Below, in pieces: positions 53,110-62,611 of a stretch of 64,000 nt of DNA. Both the position numbers and the translations under genes were made by a program. Under the pieces are notes generated by a model. The model ran no database searches. It had not been told where the DNA came from and was given only the letters and a program-made list of their open reading frames with translations. Source of the stretch: Helicobacter macacae MIT 99-5501 (GTDB lineage: Bacteria > Campylobacterota > Campylobacteria > Campylobacterales > Helicobacteraceae); contig NZ_KI669454.1 in NCBI RefSeq assembly GCF_000507845.1, positions 1,404,746 to 1,468,745 on the forward strand, in the 5' to 3' direction. Numbering within the stretch: position 1 is the stretch's first letter; each line of letters begins with the position of its first letter.

Positions 53110-54372
53110 TCAACTACCAAATTCTACACAGAAAAATCTCTCACCCATTCCATTTGGGCTAAGTAGCTCACGCACTCTTAGCACTTCTTGCTGATAGATT
53201 TGCATTTTGGGATTTTGTGAGATTTCACTTTGTAAAATTTGGTTTTGTGAGGCTTGATTTTGCAAATCTTTATTTTGTAGATTTTGATTTTGCGAATTTT
53301 GGCAAAAAAGAAAAAACTCCTCTAGTAGCTTATCTATACCAAACTCCACAAGCGCAGCATTTAGACGCGATTTAGCTTGTAATCTCACACCAAATGAGCC
53401 AAAAAGCGCAATAATGCGCGAAAAATCCACTTCATAAGTCAAATCACACTTGCCAAAAAGCCCGTGCAAATCTGTGCAAATCTCTTCAAAGCTAAGCACT
53501 CTATGTGCCTTATATCCACGCAAAGTTACCTCATATCTTGCCACTTCGCCACCATAATCAAAGCTCAAAAACCTCCACGATTTGAGATTATCTTGGGATT
53601 TGATAAAATCACAAACACTTCTTATAAAAGGTTCTAGTCCAAGCGAAATCTCGCCGTTTTTGACTTTATCTAGCTTTTTTTGAGAAAGCATTTTTTGTAG
53701 ATGATTTTTGCAAAATATAGTTTTTTTACTTTGTGCGCTTGATTGCTCTATCTGTGATTGTAGATTTTGGATTTGTCGCTCTATTTCCTCATCGCTACGC
53801 CACACAATCCTATCAAAATCCTTGATAAAGCAAAAGCGATTTTCCCTCACCACCTCGCAAGCAAACGCATCAAAAAGCTCATTACTTAGCATAAAAATAC
53901 TTTTTTCATTAGCTAGCTTTAGCTCGCTTAAATCTTCTAGTGGCGTTATGCGCGGATTTTGCGCTTGCATTTTGCGCAAAAGCTCTAGTGGCTCTATACT
54001 AAAAAACCTTGTTTGCTCTAATACTCCCACACTCAAAATATCCAAAAAATCAATAATATCGCTAAGAAGCCTACCACTATGCGCACCAAACTCCACAACA
54101 CCAAGTGGCAACTCTAGCTTGCCACACTCAAGCAAGTCAATGATATGTCTTGCGATAGCACCACCAAAAAATCGCGACACACTCACAGCTGTGTAGAAAT
54201 CCCCCTCTTTGCCAATTTTTTCATCTCCTTTTGTCGCGCGTGAATAGTAGCCATTTACCCCATAAAGCCACTCATTCATATACAGCCCAAAGCTCACCCC
54301 AAAATCATCTGCAAAATCCACTCCAAAATCGCTTGCAAAGCCCTTTGCAAAATCCGCGCTAAAATCCCTCAT
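53110..54372 (-). CDS. SAM-dependent methyltransferase, MidA/NDUFAF7 family
   Basis: A 420-residue protein of the COG1565 family. EWLYGVNGYYSRATKGDEK and KEGDFYTAVSVSRFFGGAIA match the substrate region, and LPLGVVEFGAHSGRLLSDII is the SAM-binding motif. Residues 1-30 are an odd DFSADFAKGFASDFG-like repeat that may be non-native; MNEWLYGV (residue 32) is an alternative start. A second low-complexity run of Gln/Asn/Leu (LQNKDLQNQASQNQ) lies near residue 375, from repeats of CAAAATC. In mitochondria the family methylates a complex I subunit; the bacterial target is unknown. Confidence 0.85.
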   Translation of the reverse strand: MRDFSADFAKGFASDFGVDFADDFGVSFGLYMNEWLYGVNGYYSRATKGDEKIGKEGDFYTAVSVSRFFGGAIARHIIDLLECGKLELPLGVVEFGAHSGRLLSDIIDFLDILSVGVLEQTRFFSIEPLELLRKMQAQNPRITPLEDLSELKLANEKSIFMLSNELFDAFACEVVRENRFCFIKDFDRIVWRSDEEIERQIQNLQSQIEQSSAQSKKTIFCKNHLQKMLSQKKLDKVKNGEISLGLEPFIRSVCDFIKSQDNLKSWRFLSFDYGGEVARYEVTLRGYKAHRVLSFEEICTDLHGLFGKCDLTYEVDFSRIIALFGSFGVRLQAKSRLNAALVEFGIDKLLEEFFLFCQNSQNQNLQNKDLQNQASQNQILQSEISQNPKMQIYQQEVLRVRELLSPNGMGERFFCVEFGS

Positions 54373-54387
54373 AAGCCCTACTCAAAA

Positions 54388-55428
54388 TCAAAATCTATCA
54401 AAATGAATTCTAGGGTCGATGAGTGTATAAACGATGTCGCTAATAATCCCCACCACAAGACTAAGAAGCGTGAAAATATATAGCGTGCCAAATACCACAG
54501 GATAATCCCTACTCAATATACTCTCATACCCCAAAAGCCCCAATCCATCAAGGCTAAAAATAATCTCAATCATCAAACTACCGCTAAAAAAGATTCCCAT
54601 AAAAGCCGCAGGAAAAGAAGCAATCACAATTAGCATAGCATTGCGAAAAATATGTCCATATAGCACGCGATTTTGACTTGCCCCTTTTGCATAGGCACTT
54701 AGCACATATTGTTTGTGCAACTCCTCTAAAAACGAGTTTTTGCTAAGTAGTGTAAGCCACGCAAAACCACCGATAGAAAGGCACAGCACAGGAAGTGTGA
54801 TATGCCACAAATAGTCTTTAATCTTGCCTATTGTGCTTAGCTCTTTAAAATCCTCACTCACAAGCCCACGAAGCGGGAAAAAATCCCATTGCACCGCAAA
54901 AAGCACAATAAGCAAAATCCCAAACAAAAACGCAGGAATAGCATTGCCTATAACAATAGCAAGCGAGCTAAGAGAATCTAGCAATGAGCCGTTTTTGCGG
55001 GCTTTGTAAATCCCTAGCGGGATAGAAATGAGATAAATCAAAATCGTGCTAAAAAGCCCTAGAGATACTGACACAGGCAACTTTTCTACCACCAAATCCC
55101 ATACGCTGATTTTGCGATAGTAGCTATTTCCTAGCTCAAATGTCGCGTAATTTTTTATCATTAGCCAAAATCGCTCCATTATGCCTTTATCAAAGCCATA
55201 TTGCTTTTTTAGCTCCTCTATGAGTTCGTTTGGCAAGCCTTTGCTTGCTTTGTATTCGCTTATTTTTATTCCCGCGCTTGCTTCGCCTTTTGCACTCATT
55301 TCAAGTTTATTTGTCATATATTCCACAGGACCGCCCGGTGCTAGCTGAATGATAAAAAAATTTATCGCAATAATGCCTAAAAGTGTGGGAACAATGAGAA
55401 ATAATCGCTTGCAAAGATAGGAAAACAT
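54388..55428 (-). CDS. ABC transporter permease, YejB/oligopeptide type
   Basis: A 346-residue inner-membrane permease. It begins with LFLIVPTLLGIIAINFFIIQ, has the binding-protein-dependent transport domain in the C-terminal half (VSLGLFSTILIYLISIPLGI to VVGIISDIVYTLIDPRI), and the EAA-like loop HKQYVLSAYAKGASQNRVLY. It resembles YejB-type permeases for peptides or microcin C. Partner permease and ATPase genes are not in the window; it ends 16 nt before midA. Confidence 0.85.
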   Translation of the reverse strand: MFSYLCKRLFLIVPTLLGIIAINFFIIQLAPGGPVEYMTNKLEMSAKGEASAGIKISEYKASKGLPNELIEELKKQYGFDKGIMERFWLMIKNYATFELGNSYYRKISVWDLVVEKLPVSVSLGLFSTILIYLISIPLGIYKARKNGSLLDSLSSLAIVIGNAIPAFLFGILLIVLFAVQWDFFPLRGLVSEDFKELSTIGKIKDYLWHITLPVLCLSIGGFAWLTLLSKNSFLEELHKQYVLSAYAKGASQNRVLYGHIFRNAMLIVIASFPAAFMGIFFSGSLMIEIIFSLDGLGLLGYESILSRDYPVVFGTLYIFTLLSLVVGIISDIVYTLIDPRIHFDRF

Positions 55429-55576
55429 CGCTAAATCCTTTTTGCAGATTTTTAAAAAGATTGCAAAATATCATACAAGGCTAAAATGACTGATTTTTTA
55501 GCGTGATTTTTGATTTCTAAATGGGCATAAAAAATAACTAAAATCTCAAATCCGCACAATAAATTCACACTCAAAA

Positions 55577-56602
55577 TCACGCTGTAAGTGTTTCTAAAAT
55601 CTTTAAGTCAAATCCGCCAAGTGCTGCAAACTCGCGTTTGTTGTTGCTGATTAGCTTAAATTCTCGTATGTCAAGTTTTTTTAGAATCTGCGCTCCGATT
55701 CCAAAGTTTTTTACCAAATCCGTTCTTGTCGAAGCGTCATTGACAAACACAAGATAGCCGCCCTCTTTTTGTAGTTTTTTAACGCACTTTAGCAAAAAGT
55801 CAAATCGCTTTGCGTTTTGAAGTAGCTCAAAATCGGTTCGTATCGTGTGTAATCGCACAAGAGGCGTATCTGGCGAGCCAAACTTAAACGCATAATGCTC
55901 TCTATCCAAATGGTCTTTTAGCGTGATTTTTTCACACACACTTGAGAGAAACTCACTATTTTCACGCGAAGTGATACTAAGCAGATTTTCATTTTGGAGG
56001 CGATAAGCTATCAAATCTGACACATAGAGAATCTTTATATTATGCTCTTTGCTAAAATCACTCAAAAATCTATCCCCTCTTGCTGCCATAGTGCCATCTT
56101 CTTTCATTATCTCACAAATCACGGCTATGGGCTTTACCCCTGCCATTTTGCACAAATCCACTCCCGCTTCGGTATGCCCTGTGCGAACCAGCACACCTCC
56201 GTCTTTTGCGATAAGCGGAAAAATATGTCCCGGACGGACAAAATCGCTAGGTTTTGCATTTGGCGCACACATAAGATTGATAGTCAAATCCCTCTCATAA
56301 GCAGAAATCCCTGTCTTAGCCTCCCTAGCATCAATAGAAACCGTAAAAGCTGTCTCGTGGTTGCTATCGTTTTTTGCCACCATAGGAGGCAAATCTAGCT
56401 GCAAGGCAATCTCTTTTGGGACGCATACACAGATAAGCCCTCGCGCTTTGCTCGCCATAAAATTTATCTTTTGAGGCGTGCTAAAAATTCCCGCCATCAC
56501 TAAATCCCCCTCATTTTCCCTATCCTCATCGTCCATTACGATTACCATTTCGCCATTTTTTATTGCTTCTATTGCTTTTTCTACGCGGGTTAAATATTCC
56601 AC
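55577..56602 (-). CDS. ribBA: 3,4-dihydroxy-2-butanone 4-phosphate synthase with degenerate RibA domain
   Basis: Riboflavin biosynthesis enzyme. Residues 1-200 are the DHBP synthase: GEMVIVMDDEDRENEGDLVM, the catalytic loop KARGLICVCV, and RPGHIFPLIAKDGGVLVRTGHTEA. The C-terminal 130 residues resemble GTP cyclohydrolase II but the zinc-binding Cys cluster is missing, as in H. pylori RibBA, so only the RibB activity is expected. I choose the GTG at 56602 (VEYLTRVEKAI), with AAGGA upstream; the longer frame would run back into the tRNA-Gln region. 341 residues. Confidence 0.93.
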   Translation of the reverse strand: MEYLTRVEKAIEAIKNGEMVIVMDDEDRENEGDLVMAGIFSTPQKINFMASKARGLICVCVPKEIALQLDLPPMVAKNDSNHETAFTVSIDAREAKTGISAYERDLTINLMCAPNAKPSDFVRPGHIFPLIAKDGGVLVRTGHTEAGVDLCKMAGVKPIAVICEIMKEDGTMAARGDRFLSDFSKEHNIKILYVSDLIAYRLQNENLLSITSRENSEFLSSVCEKITLKDHLDREHYAFKFGSPDTPLVRLHTIRTDFELLQNAKRFDFLLKCVKKLQKEGGYLVFVNDASTRTDLVKNFGIGAQILKKLDIREFKLISNNKREFAALGGFDLKILETLTA

Positions 56603-56652
56603 AGCAAAATCCTTAAAAAACAAAATTTTGTGCGCATTATACTTCAAAAGTA

Positions 56653-56681
56653 TTGACAAAAAACATAAAGTTTTATAGAAT
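56653..56681 (+). promoter_or_regulatory. Promoter of tRNA-Gln
   Basis: TTGACA (56653-56658), 17-nt spacer, TAGAAT (56676-56681), 26 nt upstream of the tRNA. It probably also drives the initiator tRNA. Confidence 0.8.
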
Positions 56682-56707
56682 AGCGACTTTGTTTTGCGAA
56701 GTCGTAT

Positions 56708-56782
56708 TGGGGTATCGCCAAGTGGTAAGGCAGCTGGTTTTGGTCCAGCCATTCCGAGGTTCGAATCCTTGTACCCCAGCCA
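56708..56782 (+). tRNA. tRNA-Gln (TTG)
   Basis: A 75-nt cloverleaf with encoded CCA. The acceptor stem is TGGGGTA pairing with TACCCCA, the anticodon TTG is at 56740-56742 in the loop TTTTGGT, and the T arm is GAGGTTCGAATCCTT. The gene is followed by initiator tRNA 59 nt downstream. Confidence 0.97.
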
Positions 56783-56841
56783 CTTTTTAGATTCTTTTTC
56801 TTTTCTTTATATCCCCTTTTTTTACCTTTATCGCTTCTTGT

Positions 56842-56918
<77 letters not shown>

Positions 56919-57099
56919 AACCACTCATACTACTCAAACCAACATTAACTACTCTAAAAAACTAAAAACAACAAAAAAAAAACACGCAAGTCAAAAACGC
57001 ACACCTGCGATAAAAGCGTGCTAAAAAAGCACACCAAACGCACAAGAAGCGCAAACAACGCAAACAAACAAAAACCCAAAAAAGGAGCAATACAAACCA

Positions 57100-58284
57100 A
57101 TGATTAGCTCTAAGCGCACGATAAAATCCCTCTCCGCACTTTTTATCGCCATTTCCTTTGCTTTCGCTGGCAATGCCCTAGTGGTAGGCTCTATGGGCGT
57201 GATTTTAAAGGAGCGCGAAGTAGGAGAGCTCATCATCGGCATTATTGGCGCGTGCTTTTTCATCGGCGCGAGTATGAGCACCATTAGCGCGCATATTTTC
57301 CTTGCAAAAATCGGGCACATTCGCGCATTTGGGCTTTTTTGCGCAGTATTTGCCATTAGCATTATATGCCATAGCCTTAGCCAAAACCTCCTCTTATGGA
57401 TATTTTTGCGCCTAATGCTGGGGTATTGCTATTATGCAATCCTAATGAGTATAGAATCGTGGATAAACCAAAAAGCAAAAAACGCCGTGCGCTCAAGGGT
57501 GCTAAGCTTTTATGAAGTCGTGTTTTACCTCTCTTTTGGCTGCGGACTTTTGCTTATCGGCTTGCCTTTTAGCGAAAGTGAGCTTTTCATCATCTCCGCG
57601 TGCTTGATAATGTTTTCCTCCATACCGCTAAATCTAATGCGCATTAAAGAGCCACCCCTCCCGCAAAACTCCTCAATCTCCCTGCCAAGCATTGCTAGCA
57701 TTCCACCCTTAGCGCGTGCGGGGAGCTTCATCGCTGGTATGGTTATGGGCGGGTTTTTTGCGCTTGGGAGCGTGTTTGCTCTCTCACAAGGGCTTAGTGT
57801 GCAGCAAGCCTCTGTCTTTATGTTTTGCGCGATGATTGGAGGATTTTTGGGGCAAAGCTGCATAGGCTTTATCTCTGATGCGCTAGGGCGCAAGTTTGCC
57901 ATTATCATTAGCGCGAGTGTGGCGTTGCTCGCTGCTGTGCTCTTTTTGTTTGCCCCTGCAAATGTCGTAGCGCAGTGTGGCTTGGCAGTATTGCTTGGCT
58001 CTGGGATTTTTTGCCTCTATTCGCTCTCACTTGCTAGGGCAAATGATATGCTAGAGGACTCCACAAAGCGCGTGGAGCTAGGACGCAGCGTGCTGTTTGT
58101 GTATTCTCTTGGCTCGCTTCTCGCGCCATTATTGCTAGGGATTGCTATGGAGTTTTTTGGCGCAAATGGCTTTATGGGATTTTACGCGCTAAGTTTGGCA
58201 TTTTTGATTGCCTTTGGGCTTGATAAACCAAACAAAGAGGGCAAATCCCCGACTCAGAATTTAAAAAATTTCATCGGCGACTAA
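57100..58284 (+). CDS. Major facilitator superfamily transporter
   Basis: A 394-residue protein with twelve hydrophobic segments. It has the MFS repeated loop motif equivalent GFISDALGRKFAIIISASV in the second half and LKEREVGELIIGIIGACFFI in the first. It resembles the YcaD-like efflux group (small-molecule exporters). AAAGGAG lies 12 nt before the ATG, a long spacing. Its last 24 nt overlap the 3' end of the frameshifted nuclease gene on the other strand. Confidence 0.88.
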   Translation: MISSKRTIKSLSALFIAISFAFAGNALVVGSMGVILKEREVGELIIGIIGACFFIGASMSTISAHIFLAKIGHIRAFGLFCAVFAISIICHSLSQNLLLWIFLRLMLGYCYYAILMSIESWINQKAKNAVRSRVLSFYEVVFYLSFGCGLLLIGLPFSESELFIISACLIMFSSIPLNLMRIKEPPLPQNSSISLPSIASIPPLARAGSFIAGMVMGGFFALGSVFALSQGLSVQQASVFMFCAMIGGFLGQSCIGFISDALGRKFAIIISASVALLAAVLFLFAPANVVAQCGLAVLLGSGIFCLYSLSLARANDMLEDSTKRVELGRSVLFVYSLGSLLAPLLLGIAMEFFGANGFMGFYALSLAFLIAFGLDKPNKEGKSPTQNLKNFIGD

Positions 58285-58985
58285 CCCACCCTTGCTTTCC
58301 AAATACCCCAATATCGCCAAACAATCGTGTTTGTGGGATTTACTTAATAAGGCAAAAATTCTAAACATTTGCATAAAAATATCTCTATTTTTATCGCTAA
58401 TTTCTAAAAACCCACTCTCGCCACTTTGCACCGCTCGCCCGATAAATGTGCTATTATTTTTATCTTTTAGCACCCCCAATTCCACGCAAAAATACAGCAT
58501 AGGCATAGTGCCAACTGCAAATTGCTTCTCTCGCACGATGATTTCACAAATCATATCTTTGTCGCTAAATTTATGCACAAGTAGCGGATAGCTCACGCTT
58601 GATTGCAAAAATTCTATACCAGCACGCACTCTTGCACAAAATGTGTCCGCGTGATTTGCGCCCTCTCATCAATAAAATCATTGTTGCTTTGTATTGATTG
58701 CTTTAGCGATACAATCTCATTTTTTGTGATTATGCCACTTTGCAGGGCATAAGCCAAAAATTCACTTAGCTCATAAATTTGCTTTGGCTTGCCATTTGCG
58801 CCAATGAAGTGATAATTCTCGCTCTTTGGCACTACCTTGTCATAGCCGATTTGCCACTCTATGTAGTGCTTGTGCGTGATTATTGTTTGTGTGGGAGGCA
58901 CAGCTTTGCCATAATCGCCAAATGTCAATCTCTCTTTTATGCGGATTTTGCCCATCGCTTTGCTAAGTGGAAATTCATACCTCAT
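58261..58985 (-). pseudogene. Frameshifted putative restriction endonuclease
   Basis: Two overlapping frames encode one protein. The first (from 58985) ends RAQITRTHFVQECVLV and stops; the second resumes as VRAGIEFLQSSVSYPLLVHK in the -1-related frame. Adding one base (for example an A giving CAAGAAGTGCGT) would restore HFVQEVRAGIEF and a protein of about 240 residues. The gene overlaps the end of the adenine methyltransferase (ATGA), so it is almost certainly the partner nuclease. I do not recognise its prototype. As sequenced it should be inactive, while the methylase is intact. There is no homopolymer at the shift point. Confidence 0.75.
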
Positions 58986-60025
58986 CGCACAAAATCCTTA
59001 AACAATGTGTCAAAATAATCCTCTATAACCGCATTTCTTTCTAATTGCAAAAAATTCCTACAAACTTTCAAAAACGCCTTATTATCGATAAAAATATCAA
59101 AATTGCCAAAATAATAAGGCAGTCTATGAGCAAAGTATTTGAAATGATGAATGTAGTAATAATACGCCAAATTCTCACTAAAGACGCGAATGCTATGGTC
59201 TGTAGGACTAGGCAAAAAAGTTTTGTTGCGCTTTAGGGCGTTAATATCGCGCAAAGTATGAAAGTAAGCCACTTCCTTGCGCGTATCTTTTGGGTTAGGA
59301 TATTTGCAAACATAATTTGTAATAAAATCAAAACGATTTAGGCAAATAATGCTTCCATTATCCACTTTGAAATCATAGTTTTGGATAAAGCTAAAATCCA
59401 TACCCTGCGCACTTCTCTCATATAGAGCGATGATGATTGGGAAAAATGTGCTTGATTTTGGCGCGAACACTTCCGAGCTAATAATCAAACTATCAATAAG
59501 GTGATAGCACTCTTTGAAATTAGAGAGGGCATTGAAATTTGCGCGCTTAATCAAATACGATAGCGGGTGCAAAACACACACAAAATCTGCCTGCAATACC
59601 GCATAAGAGCGCAAAAACGCTATGCCTAAATCCCTGCAAGAAAGCTGCTTATCAATATCACATATATGCGTTTTTATGGTGTTTTTCGTAAGCGAGGTTT
59701 TGTCATTATAGGGTGGGTTACCGATGATTATGAGTGGCTGTTTCTCATCTATCCCAAACGCCTTTCTAGAGACATTGCTAAGTGCGTTTGTGTGGATAGT
59801 TTTGATATGTCTAGGCACGGCTTGCAGTGCTACTTTGTCAATATCAACACCCAAATAATTATAATGCTTAATAAAAAAATCCCCACTCCCACAAGCACTA
59901 TCAAGCAAGAGATATTTATCTAAATCAAGTCGTGATTCAAGCATTGCATAAGCGAGATTTACGATATTTTTAGGCGTATAAAAAGAGCCTAAATTTATCG
60001 TTTGAGTCCTATCTAAATGCGACAT
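58982..60025 (-). CDS. DNA adenine (N6) methyltransferase, type II restriction-modification
   Basis: A 347-residue methyltransferase. SFYTPKNIVNLAYAM precedes the SAM motif LLDSACGSGDFFIKHYNYLG, and the catalytic motif is IIGNPPYNDKTS. The motif order (I then IV) fits gamma-class N6-adenine enzymes. The ATG at 60025 is preferred because AAGGGG lies 5-6 nt upstream; the frame extends to 60040. Recognition site unknown. It is translationally coupled to the frameshifted nuclease, and appears complete. Confidence 0.9.
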   Translation of the reverse strand: MSHLDRTQTINLGSFYTPKNIVNLAYAMLESRLDLDKYLLLDSACGSGDFFIKHYNYLGVDIDKVALQAVPRHIKTIHTNALSNVSRKAFGIDEKQPLIIIGNPPYNDKTSLTKNTIKTHICDIDKQLSCRDLGIAFLRSYAVLQADFVCVLHPLSYLIKRANFNALSNFKECYHLIDSLIISSEVFAPKSSTFFPIIIALYERSAQGMDFSFIQNYDFKVDNGSIICLNRFDFITNYVCKYPNPKDTRKEVAYFHTLRDINALKRNKTFLPSPTDHSIRVFSENLAYYYYIHHFKYFAHRLPYYFGNFDIFIDNKAFLKVCRNFLQLERNAVIEDYFDTLFKDFVR

Positions 60026-60043
60026 AAATTCCCCTTGCAAACT

Positions 60044-61666
60044 TCACTCGCCTTTGCTTTCCAAATACTCCTCGTAAGTTCCGCGAAAGTCGATGATTTG
60101 CGCGGGGAGATTCGCGCCGTTTTTGTCAAATTGTGGCACAAGCTCGATTATGCGGTTTGCGTAGGCATCGATGAGCTCTCTATCGTGGCTTACGCATATC
60201 ACATTCCCACCAAATTTATACAACGCCTCGCCAAGCGCGATGATAGACTCCAAGTCCAAGTGGTTTGTCGGCTCATCAAGCACGAGGAAGTTCCCGCCCT
60301 CAAGCATTAGCCGACTTAGCACCATTCGGTGTTTTTCGCCCCCGCTAAGTTTGCTTACCTGCTTTTCTTGCTCCTCTCCGCTAAAAAGCATTCGCCCAAG
60401 CGCGTTGCGGATTTCCCCCGCTTCCTTGCGCTTATCAAACGCCCTTAGCCACTCAAATAGCGTCTCCTCGCCCTTGATTTCCTCGCTCACATTTTGTGGG
60501 AAATACCCGCGCTCTATGGTCGCCCCCCACTTCACGCTTCCTGAATCTGGACTTAGGACTTCCACGAGAATCTGCAAGAGTGTGCTTTTGCCCACGCCAT
60601 TTGGTCCTATTAGCGCGATTTTGTCATTTGGGAGGATTTTTAGGCTGACATTTTCTAGCACTTTTTTGTCGCCGTAGGATTTGGAAATCCCCTCGCATTC
60701 TAGGGCTTCGTTGCCTATGGTGCGATTGGGCTTAAAGACTATGCTTGGGTCGCGCCGTGAGCTGACTTTGAGCGCGGAAATATCAAGCTTTTCAAGCTGC
60801 TTTTGTCGGCTGGTGGCTTGTTTTGCCTTACTTGCATTAGCTGAAAAACGCGCGATAAAGTTCTCTAACTCCTCTTTTTCTTTTAGCTTTTTGTTGCGCT
60901 CTGCCTCTTGCTGCTTGGCAATGAGCGTGCTAGCGATATACCAATCATCATAATTCCCGCTAAACTCGCGCACAGAGCCAAAATCCATATCCAAAATGTG
61001 CGTGCAAATGGAGTTCAAAAAGTGCCTATCGTGGCTAATGACAACGATTACGCCCTCATAGTGCTTGAGGTTATTTTCCAACCACGCGATTGAGGGCAAG
61101 TCAAGGTTGTTTGTCGGCTCATCAAGGAGCAAAATCTCTGGCTTTGGGAATAGCACTTGGGCAAGCAAAATCTTAAACTTATCCCCGCCTGTAAGGCTAC
61201 TCATAAGGTTTTCGTGCGTGTTTGCGGGGAATCCCAAATCCTCTAAAATCTTTTCAATCACCACTTCGCACTCATAAGTAGGGTCTTCCTCCGCGCAAAT
61301 CATCTCCAAATCGCCTAGCTCGTTATTGACTTTTTCATCGCTTAAATCGCCGTTTTCATACAGCCACGATTTACGCGCTAGTGCTTCATAAAGTCGCTTA
61401 TTGCCGATAAGCACGGCATCTTTTAGGCTTAGATTTTCGTAAGCGTATTGGTCTTGTTTTAGCACGCCAAGCCTCGCATTTGGCGTGATGATGACTTCCC
61501 CGCTACTTGATTCTGCCTCGCCACTTAGGATTTTTAGCAGTGTGGATTTCCCCGCGCCATTTGCGCCGATAAGCCCGTAGCGTTTGCCACTATCAAGTTT
61601 GAGATTGACATTTTCAAAGAGTTTTTTGGTGGGGTAGCGCATCGCTAGATTTATGGTTTGGAGCAT
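60044..61666 (-). CDS. ABC-F family ATPase (translation factor type)
   Basis: A 540-residue soluble protein with two ABC domains. Walker A motifs GLIGANGAGKSTLLKIL and ALIGPNGVGKSTLLQIL, signature motifs LTGGDKFKILL and LSGGEKHRMVL, and Walker B LLLDEPTNNLDL and LVLDEPTNHLDL are all present, joined by a charged linker (KLKEKEELENFIARFSANAS). ABC-F proteins bind the ribosomal E site and regulate translation. No transmembrane domain or permease is present. It resembles the YbiT subgroup. It lies just upstream of the restriction-modification genes on the same strand. Confidence 0.93.
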   Translation of the reverse strand: MLQTINLAMRYPTKKLFENVNLKLDSGKRYGLIGANGAGKSTLLKILSGEAESSSGEVIITPNARLGVLKQDQYAYENLSLKDAVLIGNKRLYEALARKSWLYENGDLSDEKVNNELGDLEMICAEEDPTYECEVVIEKILEDLGFPANTHENLMSSLTGGDKFKILLAQVLFPKPEILLLDEPTNNLDLPSIAWLENNLKHYEGVIVVISHDRHFLNSICTHILDMDFGSVREFSGNYDDWYIASTLIAKQQEAERNKKLKEKEELENFIARFSANASKAKQATSRQKQLEKLDISALKVSSRRDPSIVFKPNRTIGNEALECEGISKSYGDKKVLENVSLKILPNDKIALIGPNGVGKSTLLQILVEVLSPDSGSVKWGATIERGYFPQNVSEEIKGEETLFEWLRAFDKRKEAGEIRNALGRMLFSGEEQEKQVSKLSGGEKHRMVLSRLMLEGGNFLVLDEPTNHLDLESIIALGEALYKFGGNVICVSHDRELIDAYANRIIELVPQFDKNGANLPAQIIDFRGTYEEYLESKGE

Positions 61667-61782
61667 TTTTTTGTCCTTTTTTTAGATTTTTGCAGAAAAA
61701 TCTGCTTTTTGGATTTTATGAAGTGTGTAGCTAAATCAAAAGCCCTATTTTACACTATTTTTTTGAGTTCTTTATAAATGGG

Positions 61783-62571
61783 CTACCCTCTTTTGCGTGC
61801 CAAAATATAGATTGGGTGGTAGCTTATGCGTCCTCCAAATCGCGCTTGATACTCGCTTAGAAGTTTTTTGTTTAGCTTGCTTTGATGAGACTTTAGTCCA
61901 TTTGCGCCACTTTTTTTTATATGCCTAAACACATTAAGGCTAGAGCCAAAATCCAAAGTTTCAATATTCTCCTTTAGCTCCAAAATATCTAGAGATTCTA
62001 TTAGGTTTTTTTTTATATCTTTTAGTGTGAGATACTCTAATGAGATACTAGCGAGTTGGGCTAGCTCACGCAAGTTTTGCTTGCCAAAAGTGCTAAGACA
62101 AAGTAGCGCATTTGGCTTTAGCATTTGGCTTAGCTGTGATAGTATTTGTGGTGTATCCAGCCATTGCAAGCAAGCGTTTGAAGAGATTAAATCAAATCGT
62201 TTTTTAAAAATTTTTTGCTTTTGCAAATCATTCATATCAAAAATTTCCACGCTATCAAATTTTGCAAGTTTTGTAAAATTTCTAGCTTGCTTAAAGGGTG
62301 TTGATTTTTTTGGATTTGGCAAGCATTGCGGTGGGTTTATATCATTTGCTATATATGTTTTGTAGGAAATATTTGCTTGCAAAATCTCGCTAAATTCACC
62401 ATTTCCTACGCCAAATTCAAACACTTCACTAAAATGTTTTTGTCCATATTTTTTAAGCATTTCTATAAGCGCAAAGCGCATTTTTTCTTGGATAATAGCA
62501 TTTTGTTTATAAGTGTTTTTTGCCTTTGCAAAGCTATTTGCCACTTGAGTGCTATCTAGGCTATTTTGCAT
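61783..62571 (-). CDS. bioC: Malonyl-ACP O-methyltransferase, BioC-like
   Basis: A 262-residue SAM-dependent methyltransferase that starts pimeloyl-ACP synthesis for biotin by masking malonyl-ACP as a methyl ester. NSFAKAKNTYKQNAIIQEKM is the N-terminal BioC signature, VFEFGVGNGEFSEIL binds SAM, and LISSNACLQWLDTPQILSQL is the conserved NAxLQW region. It lies downstream of bioG and bioF in one unit (41-nt gap). Confidence 0.87.
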   Translation of the reverse strand: MQNSLDSTQVANSFAKAKNTYKQNAIIQEKMRFALIEMLKKYGQKHFSEVFEFGVGNGEFSEILQANISYKTYIANDINPPQCLPNPKKSTPFKQARNFTKLAKFDSVEIFDMNDLQKQKIFKKRFDLISSNACLQWLDTPQILSQLSQMLKPNALLCLSTFGKQNLRELAQLASISLEYLTLKDIKKNLIESLDILELKENIETLDFGSSLNVFRHIKKSGANGLKSHQSKLNKKLLSEYQARFGGRISYHPIYILARKRG

Positions 62572-62611
62572 AGATTTTACCTTTTATTTTTTGCGTTAAA
62601 AAATTTTGATT

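Noticed and set aside
58614..58985. Two separate small genes in the frameshifted nuclease region
   Set aside because: The second frame has no ribosome-binding site or sensible start. One inserted base joins both into a continuous protein next to a methyltransferase, so a single disrupted gene is the simpler reading.
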